This document shows positions 1 through 10,492 of a stretch of DNA of 64,000 nucleotides, in pieces. Source of the DNA: Larix kaempferi (lineage: Eukaryota > Streptophyta > Pinopsida > Pinales > Pinaceae); the NCBI GenBank assembly GCA_027924585.1, contig BSBM01000826.1, positions 9,579,501-9,643,500 on the forward strand, written 5' to 3'. The translations under genes and the position numbers were made by a program. Positions within the stretch are counted from its first letter, which is position 1; each line of letters starts with the position of its first letter. The notes beneath the pieces are model-generated. The model saw nothing but the letters and a program-made list of their open reading frames with translations, had not been told where the DNA came from and ran no database searches.

Positions 1-1441
1 TCTGAAGTACTCGAACTTCACTCTTGCTAGTGGCTTCGTCATCACATCTGCAACCTGCTCATCCGTCGCAACATACAGGAGCTTCACTGCTCCTCTCTGC
101 ACCATATCCATGATATAGTGATATTTAATCTCGATGTGCTTCGACCTATCGTGGAACACCGGGTTCTCAGAAAGCTTCACACAACTTTGGTTGTCACAAA
201 AGATACCAGTAATCTCCAATGGGAGATCAAATAACTCAGACAGTAGCTTCTAGAGCCATACTGCCTCACAACTAGCCGAACAAGCTACAACATATTCTGC
301 TTCAGCTGTACTCAGTGCTACGTAGGACTGCTTCCTGCTAAACCAAGAGATCACACCTGATCCCATACTGAAGCAGCACCCAGATGTGCTCTTCCTATCT
401 GTAGCACTGCCTTCCCAATCTGAATCAACATAACCCTACAAGTTGAAATTTTGATTTACATCATACTCGAGCCCATAGTCAATTGTACCCTTTAGGTACC
501 TCAGAATATTCTTTATAGCAACTAGGTGAACACTCCTCGGATCTGTTAGGAATTGGCTCAATATGTTCACCGCAAAAATAAATCTGGTCTTGTGTTCGTC
601 AGGTACATCAAAAACCCAATCATCTGATGATACACCGTGACATCAACCGGATCAGATGAAGCATCACACAGAAGCTTCAGGTTTGATGCCATAGGTGTGG
701 CTATGGTCTTGCAGTCCATCATCCCGAATCTCTTCAGGATCTCTACTGTATACTTCCCTTGTCCAAGGAAGATCCCATCTGCACTCTGCCACACCTTCAT
801 GCCTAGGAAATAGTGCATAATCCCCAAGTCCTTCATCTCGAACTCGGAAGCAAGCTTCCTCTTGGTATCAACAATCAAACTATCTTCTCCTGTAACAAAC
901 AGGTCATCCACATATAGAAGTAGTATCACAGGATTGTCTTCCTCAACCTTATAGTAAAGGTTAGAATCTGCTTTATTCTTGGTAAAGCCCAAACTTGATA
1001 AAAAGTTGTCCATCCTACTATACCATGTCCTAGGAGCTTGCTTCAAGCCATACAAGGATTTCTTCAACCTGCACACATATGACTCTCTATCATGTGTCTC
1101 AAAACTGGGTGGCTGCTCCATATACACTTCCTCTTCGACTACACCATTCAAGAAAGCTGTTTTGACATCCATCTAGTGTATCTTCCATTTCATCACTGTA
1201 GCCAGAGAAAGTATTGTCCTAATGGAAGTGTATCTGGCCACATGAGCAAAAAGTCTCTTCATAATCAATTCCTTCTTTCTCGGAGAAGCCACGAGCTACA
1301 AATCTCACTTTGTATTTTTCTATGCTGTCATCTGCAGCATGCTTGATATTATAGATCCACTTGGAAGTCACAACAGACTTCCCTTTTGGTCTTGGGACCA
1401 CATCCCAAACATCATTCTTCATGATCAACTGATATTTCTCG
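1..1441 (-). pseudogene. Copia A pol, RT and RNase H portion (downstream of insertion B)
   Basis: Minus-strand reading gives the copia RT domain from KNDVWDVVPRPKGKSVV near 1410, through MDVKTAFLNGVVEEE (1172-1130) and the catalytic LLYVDDLF near 910, to the RNase H region with RKSTSG and ALSTAEAEY near 300-400 and SKHIEI and TKPLARVKFEYF close to position 1. The order matches element D. A frameshift near 1245 separates the start of RT (CSCGQIHFH, wrong frame) from MDVKTAFLNG, another lies near 570 after the NTRPDLFLR stretch, and stops interrupt the RNase H part. It is the C-terminal half of A's polyprotein, cut off from its N-terminal half by B. No function is expected. Confidence 0.93.
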
Positions 1442-1446
1442 ACCAT
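1442..1446. repeat. Target-site duplication of element B, left copy (ACCAT)
   Basis: Five bases identical to 24057-24061. They flank the TG and CA ends of B. In A they fall between the SMV and VEKYQ codons of the copia polyprotein. Confidence 0.95.
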
Positions 1447-2130
1447 TGTTGCTTGGTTTTTCAACCAAGCTTGTGTAATGGGAACCTATCAATAAATGTG
1501 ATAGCAGTTTCAATATAGAAAGTAAAAACGATTATGAATTAAATCTAAACTAGCATGTGTATATAACAAATAAAATTAAAAACGATTCATAGAAAGAACA
1601 AGAAATGAAAGAATGTTTTGTATTATAATACCTCAAATGGTGAGGATTTGTGGTGTTGAGCAGCTCCAAGGTTGAGATGCTCCAGGCTCCAATGGTCTCT
1701 TCTCCAAGATTGCTACAATGGTCAAGAACTCAAGAGAGATTTTGACAGCATGAGGATAGGATGATGGATGGATGGAAAGTGAGGAGCCCTTATCACCTTT
1801 TTATAGTTTTTGGTGATGGGGAATACCATTGTGGTTTTAAGGAAACCAATGGTATTAACCAACATGGTTTAGGTACCTTTTTCCCTCTTTTTTCCTTTTT
1901 TGAATATTTTGAATATTTTTATTCCCTTTTAATATTTTTGGGAATTATGGACCCTTTTTTAGGGTTTTTTGTGTTTTTTGAGGAAATATATATATTTTGA
2001 GGGGGAGAAAGGTGTATTATGGTCTTTTGGTGACCTTTTGATGGCTTTAGAGGCTCAAATGGTGGAAAAGTGGACAAATGGGTCATGTGAATAAGGGAAT
2101 GAGCTAGTGAGCACTTTTTGGGTGTTAACA
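1447..2130 (-). repeat. LTR of element B (3' LTR in element orientation)
   Basis: 684 bp. On the plus strand it begins TGTTGCTTGG and ends GGGTGTTAACA, so it has TG and CA ends. It differs from the LTR at 23382-24056 by roughly 20 substitutions and a few small indels by eye, about 97% identity. The minus-strand TATAAAAAGG at 1796-1805 is its likely core promoter. Confidence 0.95.
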
Positions 2131-3400
2131 GATTGACCCCTGATGTGTGAGGTCAGGAGCTCATCATATGGCCGAGAGACATCATAGTTCTTTTGTCTTT
2201 TTCCTGGGGTTTGGAGTAGAGAATAGACCGGTTGGAGACTGGATCAACGGACCCTTGGAAGCTGCAAAAACAAAAAATATTACATGGCCTCAATATGAAT
2301 GAGGAATAATCTCTGATAATGGACGAGGCAGGCATACCCATGCTTGTATCATGACATATACATAACAATTAGTCCCAAGAAGGGGAACCTAAATAATACA
2401 TAAAAAATTTGTTGGTACATCACAATGGTCCAAAGGGGACACTATTATGGGATGTACTCATGATCATAACATGACTGATCTCAATAACTGATACACTGGA
2501 AATGCAACAACTATTCCGAATAAAGTTTCAGGAGGGTTGATGAACTGTTGAAACTCAAGGTGTCCAACATCTGTAGGGACTCAACAACTGTGAGTCAACT
2601 CCGAGGAATATATGTAACTGTTATATATAAAACTGGGTTACATCTGAATACTGTCGCCATGCTCAACCCAGATATCTATAGGAAAATGTAACTGGTTGTT
2701 TTCATAAGTAGACTCTCAAATGTGAAAGAGTCAGGTGGTATCTGGGGTCTTCAACAAATAACTGCAAGGACCAATACCCTGTGCGAGTCTCAATGATGCG
2801 ATCAAGGTGTTGAAGTCGAGCATGTGAGAAACAACCATTTGGAGAGGCACTGAGGACTCTTCTCGAAATGATTCGTAGGCACTCATAAAAAATGGTGATG
2901 AGTCCAAGGCACAGGGACCTCTTAGTCTATCCTCTGGATTAAATTTGGTTGGCATCAACAGAGGGGGACCAGCAACTATCAAGGAAATGATGTTTCCTTG
3001 ATAGGAGTGCGAGGTGTACAACTGAAATGTGGTAGTACTGACATACTGTGGGGATGGGAAATAACTAGGGTCACAGAGTGGGTGGACTCAAACTTCCTTT
3101 GTTCAGAGTATGATGACATGGTTGACCTGGCAGCATAGGAAACTGACTTATAGGTGTGGGGATCATAGCTTTAAGGACTGAAGGGTATGTATTGTAGATT
3201 GGAGTGGCTCGGGGGGACAAGCTGATGGATGCTGTAGAGGGACTCTCAGGGTGACATACTGCAGAATACTCTGAACAAAGGCGACCAAAATGGGGAAGCT
3301 GCCATATGAGTAGACATGATCTGTTGTGACACCGAGAACCACCATTGGGTCCTTCTTCGTATTTTTAATGAGCTCCAAGAAGGGATAAAAGTGTGCTCTG
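2131..3400. other. Interior of B between pol and 3' LTR, no recognisable gene
   Basis: About 1.27 kb with only short open frames on either strand. I see no protein motif, no clean tandem repeat and no convincing polypurine tract. The minus-strand bases just before the 3' LTR include AGGGG but are not a long purine run. Confidence 0.5.
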
Positions 3401-3900
3401 AAACGGTACTATCCTGTGGATTTTGTGATCCCGGGACTGTTCGTGCTTTCATTTTTAAGGAGTCTGAAAATGATAAGAAGACTCTGTAGTGTAGGTGGAA
3501 TACCGTCCTGTGGATTTATACGAGCCCAGGATGGTGATTGCTCGTGGTTTCTTTCATGTTTAGAGAGTTTGAAAGTGGTAAGTGGACTCCATTGGTGTTC
3601 TTTTTCGTAAGTTAGTCTCCAAGGCCTGAAAAACCATAAAATGATGCAAATGGAGAACTCTTCTAGCTGATGTGACTAGAGTATTCATTTTTCGTAATTA
3701 GTCTACAAGGTCCGGAAAAGGGGTAAACTTATACTAGGTAGACGCCCTTTCAGATACATTTAGTGAGCATGAAAGGAAGCAAGGTTGCTCGGCGATCTTT
3801 TCATTGTTTTAGGAGTCAGAAAAGAGCTTAACAGAAACTCCCTAAGTGCCTTTTTCGTAAAGGAATTGCTCGGCCCGAAAAAGGGATAAAATTACACCGA
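3400..3900. repeat. Degenerate tandem repeat of roughly 90-95 bp
   Basis: The words CCTGTGGATTT (3413 and 3507, spacing 94) and TTTTTCGTAA followed by TAGTCT..AAGG..GAAAA (near 3603, 3690 and 3856) recur in a decayed ladder. It leads directly into the cleaner 150-bp array. Confidence 0.55.
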
Positions 3901-3912
3901 ACAAAAAAAGGT

Positions 3913-4506
3913 TTTGATGATAGCGAGAAATGGTCTCACGCATCGTCATGAGTATGGAAAAATGAATCTGGTGACATAAAGATTGTAAAAAATGGGCAAC
4001 AGCCAATGTGGCACACAAACCGAGGCGACGAGCGGCATGGGAAAAAATGCCCAAAAAATATGGAGGTGAGGGCGAGAAATGATCTCAAGCATCATCACAA
4101 GCGCGGAAAACTGAATCTAACAATATAAGACTCGTAAAAAATAGACGACGGCTGATGTGGAACCCAAACCAAGGCGACCAGGGGCATGGGAAAAATGCCC
4201 GAAAAAATCTGGAGGTGAGAGCGAGAAATGATCTCAAGCATCATCACGAGCGCGGAAAACTGAATCCGACGATATAAGACTCGTCAAAAACATAAGATGG
4301 CCGATGTGGCATGCAAATCGAGGCAACGAGGGGCGTGGGAAAAAATTCCCAAAAAAATCTGGGCGTGAGAGCGAGAAATGATCTCAAGCATCATCACGAG
4401 CACGGAAAACTAAATTCGACAATATAAAATTCGTCGAAAACGGATGACGTTCGATGTGGCATGCAAACCGAGGCGACGAGGGGCATGAAAAAATGCCAAA
4501 AAAATG
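3913..4506. repeat. 150-bp tandem repeat, four copies
   Basis: The phrase GAGAAATGATCTCAAGCATC recurs at 150-bp spacing (near 3924, 4074, 4224 and 4374, the first copy diverged), followed in each unit by a GCGGAAAA..TGAAT block, GATGTGGCATGCAAA and a GGGGCATGGGAAAAA..GCCC block. Copies are around 85-90% alike by eye. The array ends 130 bp before the TATA box of the antisense PMD gene, so it occupies that gene's upstream region. Confidence 0.85.
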
Positions 4507-4637
4507 GACCTGGTGAAATCGGGAAAAGGAAATGACTATCATGAAGTTCTTGCTATGCTGATTCCAATGGTACCAACAGTTTGAAAAACAGACGTCGTAT
4601 GATACCGCAATGGTTTTTTGAAAAATGGTCAAATCTC

Positions 4638-4645
4638 TATAAATA
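4638..4645 (+). promoter_or_regulatory. TATA box of the antisense PMD gene within B
   Basis: CTCTATAAATAGGG reads as a strong plant TATA box (TATAAATA) on the plus strand, opposite to B's transcription. A start site would be expected around 4670. The PMD reading frame begins 540 bp downstream, after what looks like an intron that ends at 5184. Identified from consensus only. Confidence 0.6.
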
Positions 4646-4818
4646 GGGTGTGGGCCCAATATGATGTGTTATTGTCACGTGCGAGTTTGGCAGAGCAATT
4701 GAGTTAGGTCAGAGCTCTTTCTTGATTTGTGGGAGATTCCACCGTTGATTTTTGATTTCGCGAGTTTTAGGTACTCCTATTTGCCTTAGCCTTTTAAATT
4801 ATGTCTTTTTTGGTTAGC

Positions 4819-5128
4819 GGCGGGCCCCCTAAGGCCGCGAAATTCCATGTTGGCATTCCAACGTGGAATATCGCGGGTTTCGCATCCTTTTCCGTGATGA
4901 ACACCACGGGTTTTGGCTCGAAACCCACGATGTTCATCGCAGATTTGGGGCCGACAGTCACGATGTACATCGCGACTATCGCGCTGACAGTCGTGATGTT
5001 CATTGCGACTGTGGGGCCGATACCTACGATGTTCATCGCAGGTTTGCGGCTGATACCCGCGATGATCATCGCGGATTTTGATGGAAAATCCGCGATGATC
5101 ATCACGGCTAAAGGCCTGAAAGCCGCAA
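4819..5128. repeat. 33-bp tandem array with an internal hairpin per unit (PMD side)
   Basis: About eight to nine units of 33 bp share the core CGATGTTCATCGC. Most units also contain their own stem with arms that differ between units but still pair: GGGTTT/AAACCC, GCGGATTTT/AAAATCCGC, CGGCT/AGCCG, and ATTCCA/TGGAAT with GTTGG/CCAAC. Because 33 is a multiple of three, several frames stay open on both strands, which produces long apparent ORFs that I do not regard as genes. The array lies between the TATA box and the putative splice acceptor at 5184. A related array is at 22914-23170. Confidence 0.8.
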
Positions 5129-5186
5129 TGGAATTTTTTGAAATTTTTTTCTGTTTCTAAAAAATTTTCTTTGTTTTTTTGGTAGG

Positions 5187-6304
5187 ATGTTGAAGAGACT
5201 GCTGGTAGCATGGTGGGAGCGGGAGATGGATGATGATCTGTTGATGTGGATTCGGACCGATCAGGGTGTCCGACAGACTTTGGCTTTGAGCAGGCTCCTG
5301 AAGTTCACTCAAATTCCACCCATGCGTTCAGCCAGACCGCTGCTGAACAAATTGGTGGATCTCTGGGTTCCGACAGAGGGTGCTTTCATGGTGGGGGGTG
5401 AGAGGTTAGAAATCACCCTCTCTGATGTTTACTTTCTTACTGGGTTGCCTCGCTTAGGGGAGGTAGGGGATCTTCTGCCGAGGATCCTGGCAGGTTTATA
5501 TATTGAGGATCTCTTGTAGAGATTCTGTGTGCCGGGGGCTATTGCGCAGAACAGCGCATTGAGACTGAGATCTTTGCGGGAGTGGGATATGCGAGCTGTT
5601 GTGGCTTGTGTTCTGCGCGTGTTGGGTGCTGCGGTGCCACATCGTTTTTCTGGGGGACAAACGATGATGGTGGATTCTGTGTTGAGAGGGACCTACTATG
5701 CGTGGGGTCAGATGTTTTTGGCCGGTGTCGGGAGAGATCTGGACAAGATCAGTCGGGAGGGGGGAGAGTTCTGCTATGCCTCCTTCCTGTGTTGTTTCTT
5801 CTTTGAGCTAGTACCAACCTTGCGGCCACGGGTGCCGGTTCAAGACGGGTTGGTGAGTGAGCCGCGCATGGTGCGGTGGGGGTAGATGATGCCCCGCGGT
5901 GGTGGTGGTATCTGCGGGTTCTTTTCAGAGGACATGTATGAGTAGTGGGAGCAGATCCCCCTGCTGATTGATGACTATCCATATGCTGGTATGGATTATC
6001 GAGGAGATCCGAAGATGCCTCGAGCCCAGAGGCAGGCTTGGGGTTTAGATGGTATGTCTTTTGTGTTTGGTTCTCTACTATATCATGTGTTTTTAGATGT
6101 TTTTGTTATGAGTATAGTTAGAGATATTTATATGATATTGAATTGGTTCACTTGCGTGATTGTGCAGATTTTGGTCCGGTACCGCCGACTGATCATGTGG
6201 GTCGTAGGGGACGGGCGATGGTCGTCGTTCCTACTCCTGTAGATGTACCGCCTCCTCGTGATCGAGGAGTTGGGCCTCAAGATGATGTAGTTGAGGGCGT
6301 ATGA
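5187..6304 (+). pseudogene. Plant mobile domain (PMD, MAIN-like) gene, antisense inside retrotransposon B, with one readable intron
   Basis: The plus-strand frame begins MLKRLLVAWWERE and reads through the PMD hallmark LWVPTEGAFMVGGERLEITL, then VYFLTGLPR, a FFFELVPTLRPRV segment and DDYPYAGMDYRGDPKMPRA. Exon 1 runs to 6051. A GT donor (GGTATGT) and a TTGTGCAG acceptor at 6167 bound a 116-bp intron, and joining across it keeps frame into DFGPVPPTDHVGRRGRA and a stop at 6302-6304. A T-rich tract ending in GTAG at 5184 suggests another intron just upstream, so the true start may lie in an earlier exon. Three in-frame TAG codons (5517, 5883, 5943) make it a pseudogene. PMD genes are known to be carried by plant Ty3/gypsy elements. 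In cells, MAIN and MAIL1 act in silencing and genome stability, but this copy's role is unknown. Confidence 0.82.
6052..6167 (+). other. Predicted intron of the antisense PMD gene
   Basis: GTATGT at the 5' end, a TTGTGCAG acceptor at the 3' end, and T-rich between. It starts inside codon D-L-D and splicing restores the frame exactly. It can persist in a retrotransposon because B's genomic RNA is the other strand, where these sites are not splice signals. Confidence 0.75.
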
Positions 6305-6454
6305 GAGACACTAGACATGAATCCTAGCAGGAGCACCAGAGGAGGGGTGGAGGAACTTGGACTGGGACATCGTCGAGCGTTGTTTCTATGCGCCTCGTGA
6401 GTGGTGTTCTATCCTGCTTAGAGCAATAGTGGTGATGGCCGAGAGGACGGTTGG

Positions 6455-6557
6455 GGCTCGGCATGATCCGGTGGGGCCGGCAGAGGGGAGGATTCGGGTG
6501 TGGCATGATCCAGTGGGGCCAGCGGAGAGGAGGGTTCGGGCTCGGCATGATGATTAG
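6455..6557 (+). repeat. 42-bp tandem repeat, about 2.4 copies
   Basis: The CGGCATGATCC.GTGGGGCC.GC block is repeated at 42-43 bp. One plus-strand frame gives a 14-residue repeat with RHDPVGPAE and WHDPVGPAE. It lies after the PMD stop codon, in a frame different from exon 2, so it may be a decayed C-terminal tail or 3' UTR. Confidence 0.65.
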
Positions 6558-6740
6558 ATGATCTTGTATCTGCCCCCAAATGCTTGTGAGCATATTGGGA
6601 TGTACCTTTTTGTATGGATTATGTATTTTTTATATAATGGGTGTTGAGGGCACCTATGACATGTTGGCTATCATGATTACATATATATGCATATATGTTT
6701 GGGTATATAGTCGTGTATGCACGTGGATGCACATCTTGTC

Positions 6741-7026
6741 TATTTGTTTGCCCGTGGAGGCATGTTTGATTTTTTCTATGCCCCTGGAGGCACATGTTAT
6801 GCACGTGGACGCAATCTTTTAACTTTTGTATATGCCCGTGGAGGCATATGTTATGCACGTGGATGCAATATTTAAATTTTTGTGTATGCCCATGGAGGCA
6901 CATGTTATGCATGTGGATGCAATATTTTAATTTTTGTATATGCCCGTGGAGCCTTGTCATAGATATTTGGTGTATTTTTATGTTTGTATGCCCGTGGAGG
7001 CACATGTTATGCACGTGGATGCAAAT
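6741..7026. repeat. 54-bp minisatellite, about five copies
   Basis: Units of 53-55 bp contain ATGCCCGTGGAGGCA, then CATGTTATGCACGTGGATGCAA, then a T-rich stretch. The first unit is truncated and one near 6950 is interrupted. It fills the space between the end of the antisense PMD gene and the end of B's second RNase H, where the two convergent units meet. Confidence 0.85.
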
Positions 7027-7036
7027 TTTGTTTTTA

Positions 7037-7450
7037 CTACATGGCTTGATTGGTATGCCAATCGAGAATGTTATTGGCCATATGGTCTGCTACACTGTTG
7101 AGATTCCTTGGGACATGTGTGAATGAAATGGACTCAAACTATCGAATCATTTGTTTAGTGCGCAGGAATGTTTTGAAAAGACAGGGATCGCGTACCTGGT
7201 AATCATTGTTGAGCTGGGAGTCCAAGAAAATGCTAAGGTGACTTATGCTCATTTGGAGAGCAACAGCTAGGAGACCGGTCACGGTGTCATATTCATCTTG
7301 GTTGTTGGTGGCGGCACCTATGCACACTCCATCGATGTGGATCAACTCATGTGAAGGGGAATATAATACCCAAGCTGAGGAGGCGAGATTGGGGAACCAT
7401 CGGTTTGCACCATCAGTGAAACCAACGTAGAAAAGTGGAACAAGATCCAT
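7037..7450 (-). pseudogene. Second (archaeal-type) RNase H domain of element B pol
   Basis: Minus-strand reading begins MDLVPLFYVGFTDGA and continues through SSAWVLYSP, NNQDEYDTVTGLL, LSIFLDSQL and the C-terminal THVPRNLNSVADHMANNI. These match the plant RNase H-like (RVT_3) fold, and the four catalytic acids are present: D in FTDGA, E in QDEYD, D in FLDSQ and D in VADHM. A TAG (probably from CAG) after RTKQMIR at 7149-7151 splits the domain. It lies downstream of integrase, at the end of pol, and would degrade RNA in RNA:DNA hybrids. Tat-lineage elements are known to carry such an extra RNase H. The copy is inactive because of the stop. Confidence 0.8.
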
Positions 7451-7551
7451 CTCTGGTCATGCAGGAAAAACAAATTTTTAGGTTTTTTGTATGTTTTGTA
7501 AAAAACAAAATAAGACTCTACAATTATGGATGGTGGTGTCCATCAGATTTT

Positions 7552-8700
7552 CTATGAGTAAAATCGTTTGAGGTACAACCCGTTGCATGGGTTGCGTAGG
7601 GGGTTTCCTTTTGAGTCGGTCAGAATATATGCCCCCTGTCTGAGGCAGGTATGTACAATGTATGGGCCTTGCCACATGGACACAAACTTTTCTTTTCCCA
7701 TTTTGTCATGAGCTTGATCATAGGCGAGGACAGGCGAGGACAAGGTACCCTTCATTAAAGGTTCTTGGGTGGACATGTTTGTCGTAACTCAGTTTGGATT
7801 GGTTCTTTGGGGCTTCCATGGTTTGGAGGGCTGTGCGACGATCTTCATCGGCTTGCTCCAAAAGTAGTAAGCGTTGCTCAATTGGTGAAGTATCCGGTAG
7901 GAGTTCAACAGCCATGTTTAGGGCTGGAATCGGGCACTCAATGGGGAGGACAGATTCGACACCATGAACTAAATGGAAAGGGGTAAACCCGGTTGCAGTT
8001 TTGGTTGATGTGCAGTATGCCCATAGTGCCGGAAAGAGCATGTGATGCCAATTGGATTTGTTTTTGTCAACAGTGCGCTAGAGGATGGTCTTCAAGATTT
8101 TGTTAATCGCTTCGACTTGGCCATTCCCTTGGGGGTAGTAGGCGGAGGAGAAATGGTGTTCAAATTTAAGTAGGGTTGATAATTCTCTCCAAACGGCATC
8201 CTCAAAGTGAGAGCCATGGTCTGAGATGAGTTGCTTTGGCACTCCAAAATGAGCGATAACATGGTTGAGGAAAAAACATGCTGCGGTGTCAGCTTTGCAA
8301 TTGTAAGTTGGCATGGATTCCGCCCATTTGGTGAAATAATCTATGGCCACAATGATGTGTTTATGACCGCCGGATGACATGGGATTGCAATCTAGGAAGT
8401 CGATGGCCCATTTACAGAATGGTCCGATAGTGACGACTGGATGAAGGGGGGCGGGTGGGGTTCTTGCCTTGGGGGAAAAAAGTTGGCAGTTTTGACAATG
8501 TTTGACTGTAGTGATGCAATCAGTAAATAATGAGGGCCAAAAGTAACCTGCGCGGATGATATTTTGAGAGGTTTCCATACCGGAGAAATGGCCTCCATAG
8601 GCATCGCTATGGCAGTCATTAAGGACTTGTTTTTATTCTTCATGAGAAAGGCAATGTCGTAATATGGTATTGACGCCACGTCAATAAAGTACATCACCTA
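7552..8700 (-). pseudogene. Integrase of element B
   Basis: The minus-strand reading starts with an H..H..C..C-type segment (AYGGHFSGMETSQN to VKHCQNCQLF), followed by the DDE core: CKWAIDFLDC, LISDHGSHFED and NGQVEAIN supply D, D and E. A TAG at 8080 (after NKILKTIL) interrupts it, then it continues as RTVDKNKSNWHHMLFPALWAY and ends in a typical gypsy C-terminus GPYIVHTCLRQGAYIL..LKRFYS with a stop at 7552. A frameshift lies near 7740. I see no chromodomain, which fits a non-chromovirus Tat-like element. The protein would join element cDNA to host DNA in the nucleus. Broken here. Confidence 0.88.
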
Positions 8701-8956
8701 ATAGGAGATATCGGGGGGCGTGGTGTCGTGTACGACGACATCTGTCACGGTCGATGTTGGGTTGAAATTTTTGTGTGTGGAGGTAGATTAAGATGTCGAC
8801 GTACCATGGGTCGTCAGAGGAAATGGTGAAAATGTGGTCATCAATGAGGTCCGTTTGGATAGCGGGTGAAGACAAAGATGATGGGAGATCTGTGATGAGT
8901 TGAGCAAGTGCTAGGGCCTTGGTGCTCTTTGGGGTTTTAAAAGGTAGGTCGTATTC

Positions 8957-9586
8957 TTACAGGATAATCACCCATTTAGCTACGCGGCCTTGAAGGAGGC
9001 GACGTGTCAATAGGTAGACCATTGGGTTTGAATTGGAAATAACTATGGTATGGCTAAGGAGAATGTAGTGGCACAACTTCTGGACTAAAAAGACGACGGT
9101 GAGGGCCATATTCTCTTCGTGTGGGTAGCGCAATCGTGGGCCAGATAATGTTTGGCTCACATAGTAAATGACATGCTCTTGGCGAGTAGTATCTTCTTGG
9201 ACAAGTACTCCAGACACGGCATAGTCGGATGATGAAACATAGAGGATGAAATCTTTTGAGAAATCTGGGAGAGAGATCAACGGGGCATTCGTTACTGATC
9301 TCTTTAAGTCGGTGAATGTTGACTCTGCTTGTTGGTCCCATATGAAGCGGGTATGAAGGCATAGTAGACGAAGAAAACTGTGAACCGTCGTGGCATAGTC
9401 GGGGACAAAGCAGCGGAGGAAGTTGGACCTCCCTTGAAGGATTTGAAGTTGTCTTAAGGTACGGGGTGACGGTAAGTCGATAATAGCTTGGACTTTCAAG
9501 GGGTCTACAATGATGCCTTTTTCGGAAATGATGAAGCCCAATAGACGTCCTGTGGGAACACAGAATACACACTTGAGAGGGTTCAA
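8957..9586 (-). pseudogene. RT connection and original RNase H of element B, catalytic residues lost
   Basis: Reads NPLKCVFCVPTGRLLGFIIS, the RT thumb, then a gypsy RNase H from ESTFTDLKRSVTNAPLI. The usual TDAS motif is VSSS here (FILYVSSSDYAVSGVLVQ) and the usual TDH is SNS (TIVISNSNPMVYL), so two catalytic aspartates are replaced, while RYPHEENMAL keeps the glutamate. Overall fold motifs (YYVSQTLSG, YILLSHT) remain. This matches the known pattern in Tat elements and retroviruses, where the original RNase H becomes a non-catalytic tether once a second RNase H is gained. The frame continues as QEYDLPFKTPKS after a TAA/TAG stop near 8955. Confidence 0.82.
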
Positions 9587-9589
9587 GCG

Positions 9590-10492
9590 GATTTTATATT
9601 TTTGGCAACGTAGGAAGACTTGGTGAAGATCGTCTATGTGGTCGGATCATTTTTTGGATCGAGCCGTAAGGTCATCAAAATAAACTAGTATAATGTTAAT
9701 CAGGTCGTGGAAACAATAAGTCATGGCTCGCTGGAAAGTGGCTCCAATGTTCTTCAGACCGAAAGGCATAACATTGTAGGAAAAGGTGCCCCATGGGGTA
9801 GTAAAAGCAGTCTTGTACTGATACTCCTTGTGAATCTTGATTTGGTTATAACCGGAGAAACCGTCCATGAAAGACAGTACCTCGTGGCCGGCACAAGCAT
9901 CAATGAGCTGGTCGATAAATGGTGTGGGGAAGTTGTCTTTGGGACAAGCTAGATTAAGGTCCCAAAAATTAGTACAGACGCGAATGGTGCCCACTTTCTT
10001 GTTTACTAGCACGAGGTTAAAAACCCAGGTGGTATAGGCAATAAGATATATGAATCCTGCTTTTTGGAGTTTCTCAATCTCATCCTTAATAGCTCGGAGC
10101 TTAGACGGGTGAATTGGGTGTTGTTTCTGTCAGACAGGAGGCACATTGGGCCAAGTGTCGATGTGATGTTCCACAATGTTAGGATCGAGGCCAGGCATCT
10201 CGGTGTAAGACCAGGAAAAGACATCATGAAACTCTTGAAAGAGTTTCTTATATGCCTGAGTCTTTGCTTGAGTGCATGATACGCCTAGCGAGATGAGCTC
10301 AGGTTTTTCGGGTGTGGTGGAAATGTCGATTTGTATGATAGGGGAAATGTTGGACATATTCCCCTCTTCGAAGGCATCTGGTGCTGGGATGGGGTCTTTG
10401 AACCAATCAACCTTAGTTGGTACAAAATCCTTTGATTCGACTGATAGTTGGTTTTCCGCGGTGGATGTAGACGCCTTAGGGAGGAAGTATGA
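9590..10492 (-). pseudogene. Reverse transcriptase of element B
   Basis: In minus-strand order: a linker with FHDVFSWSYTEMPGLDPNIV (10230-10171), a TAG after WPNVPPV, then HPIHPSKLRAIKDEIEKL, VLVNKKVGTIRVCTNFWDLN, LSFMDGFSGYNQIKIHKE, PWGTFSYNVMPFGLKN and the active site LVYFDDLTARS. These are canonical Ty3/gypsy RT blocks, and YFDDL replaces the commoner YIDDI. A stop (9645) just after SKK and another near 10130 break the frame. It would copy element RNA into DNA inside virus-like particles. Confidence 0.9.

Noticed and set aside
4786-5211. Several long overlapping open frames on both strands
   Set aside because: They arise because the tandem unit is 33 bp, a multiple of three, and GC-rich without stops. 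Translations are just repeated peptides on both strands.
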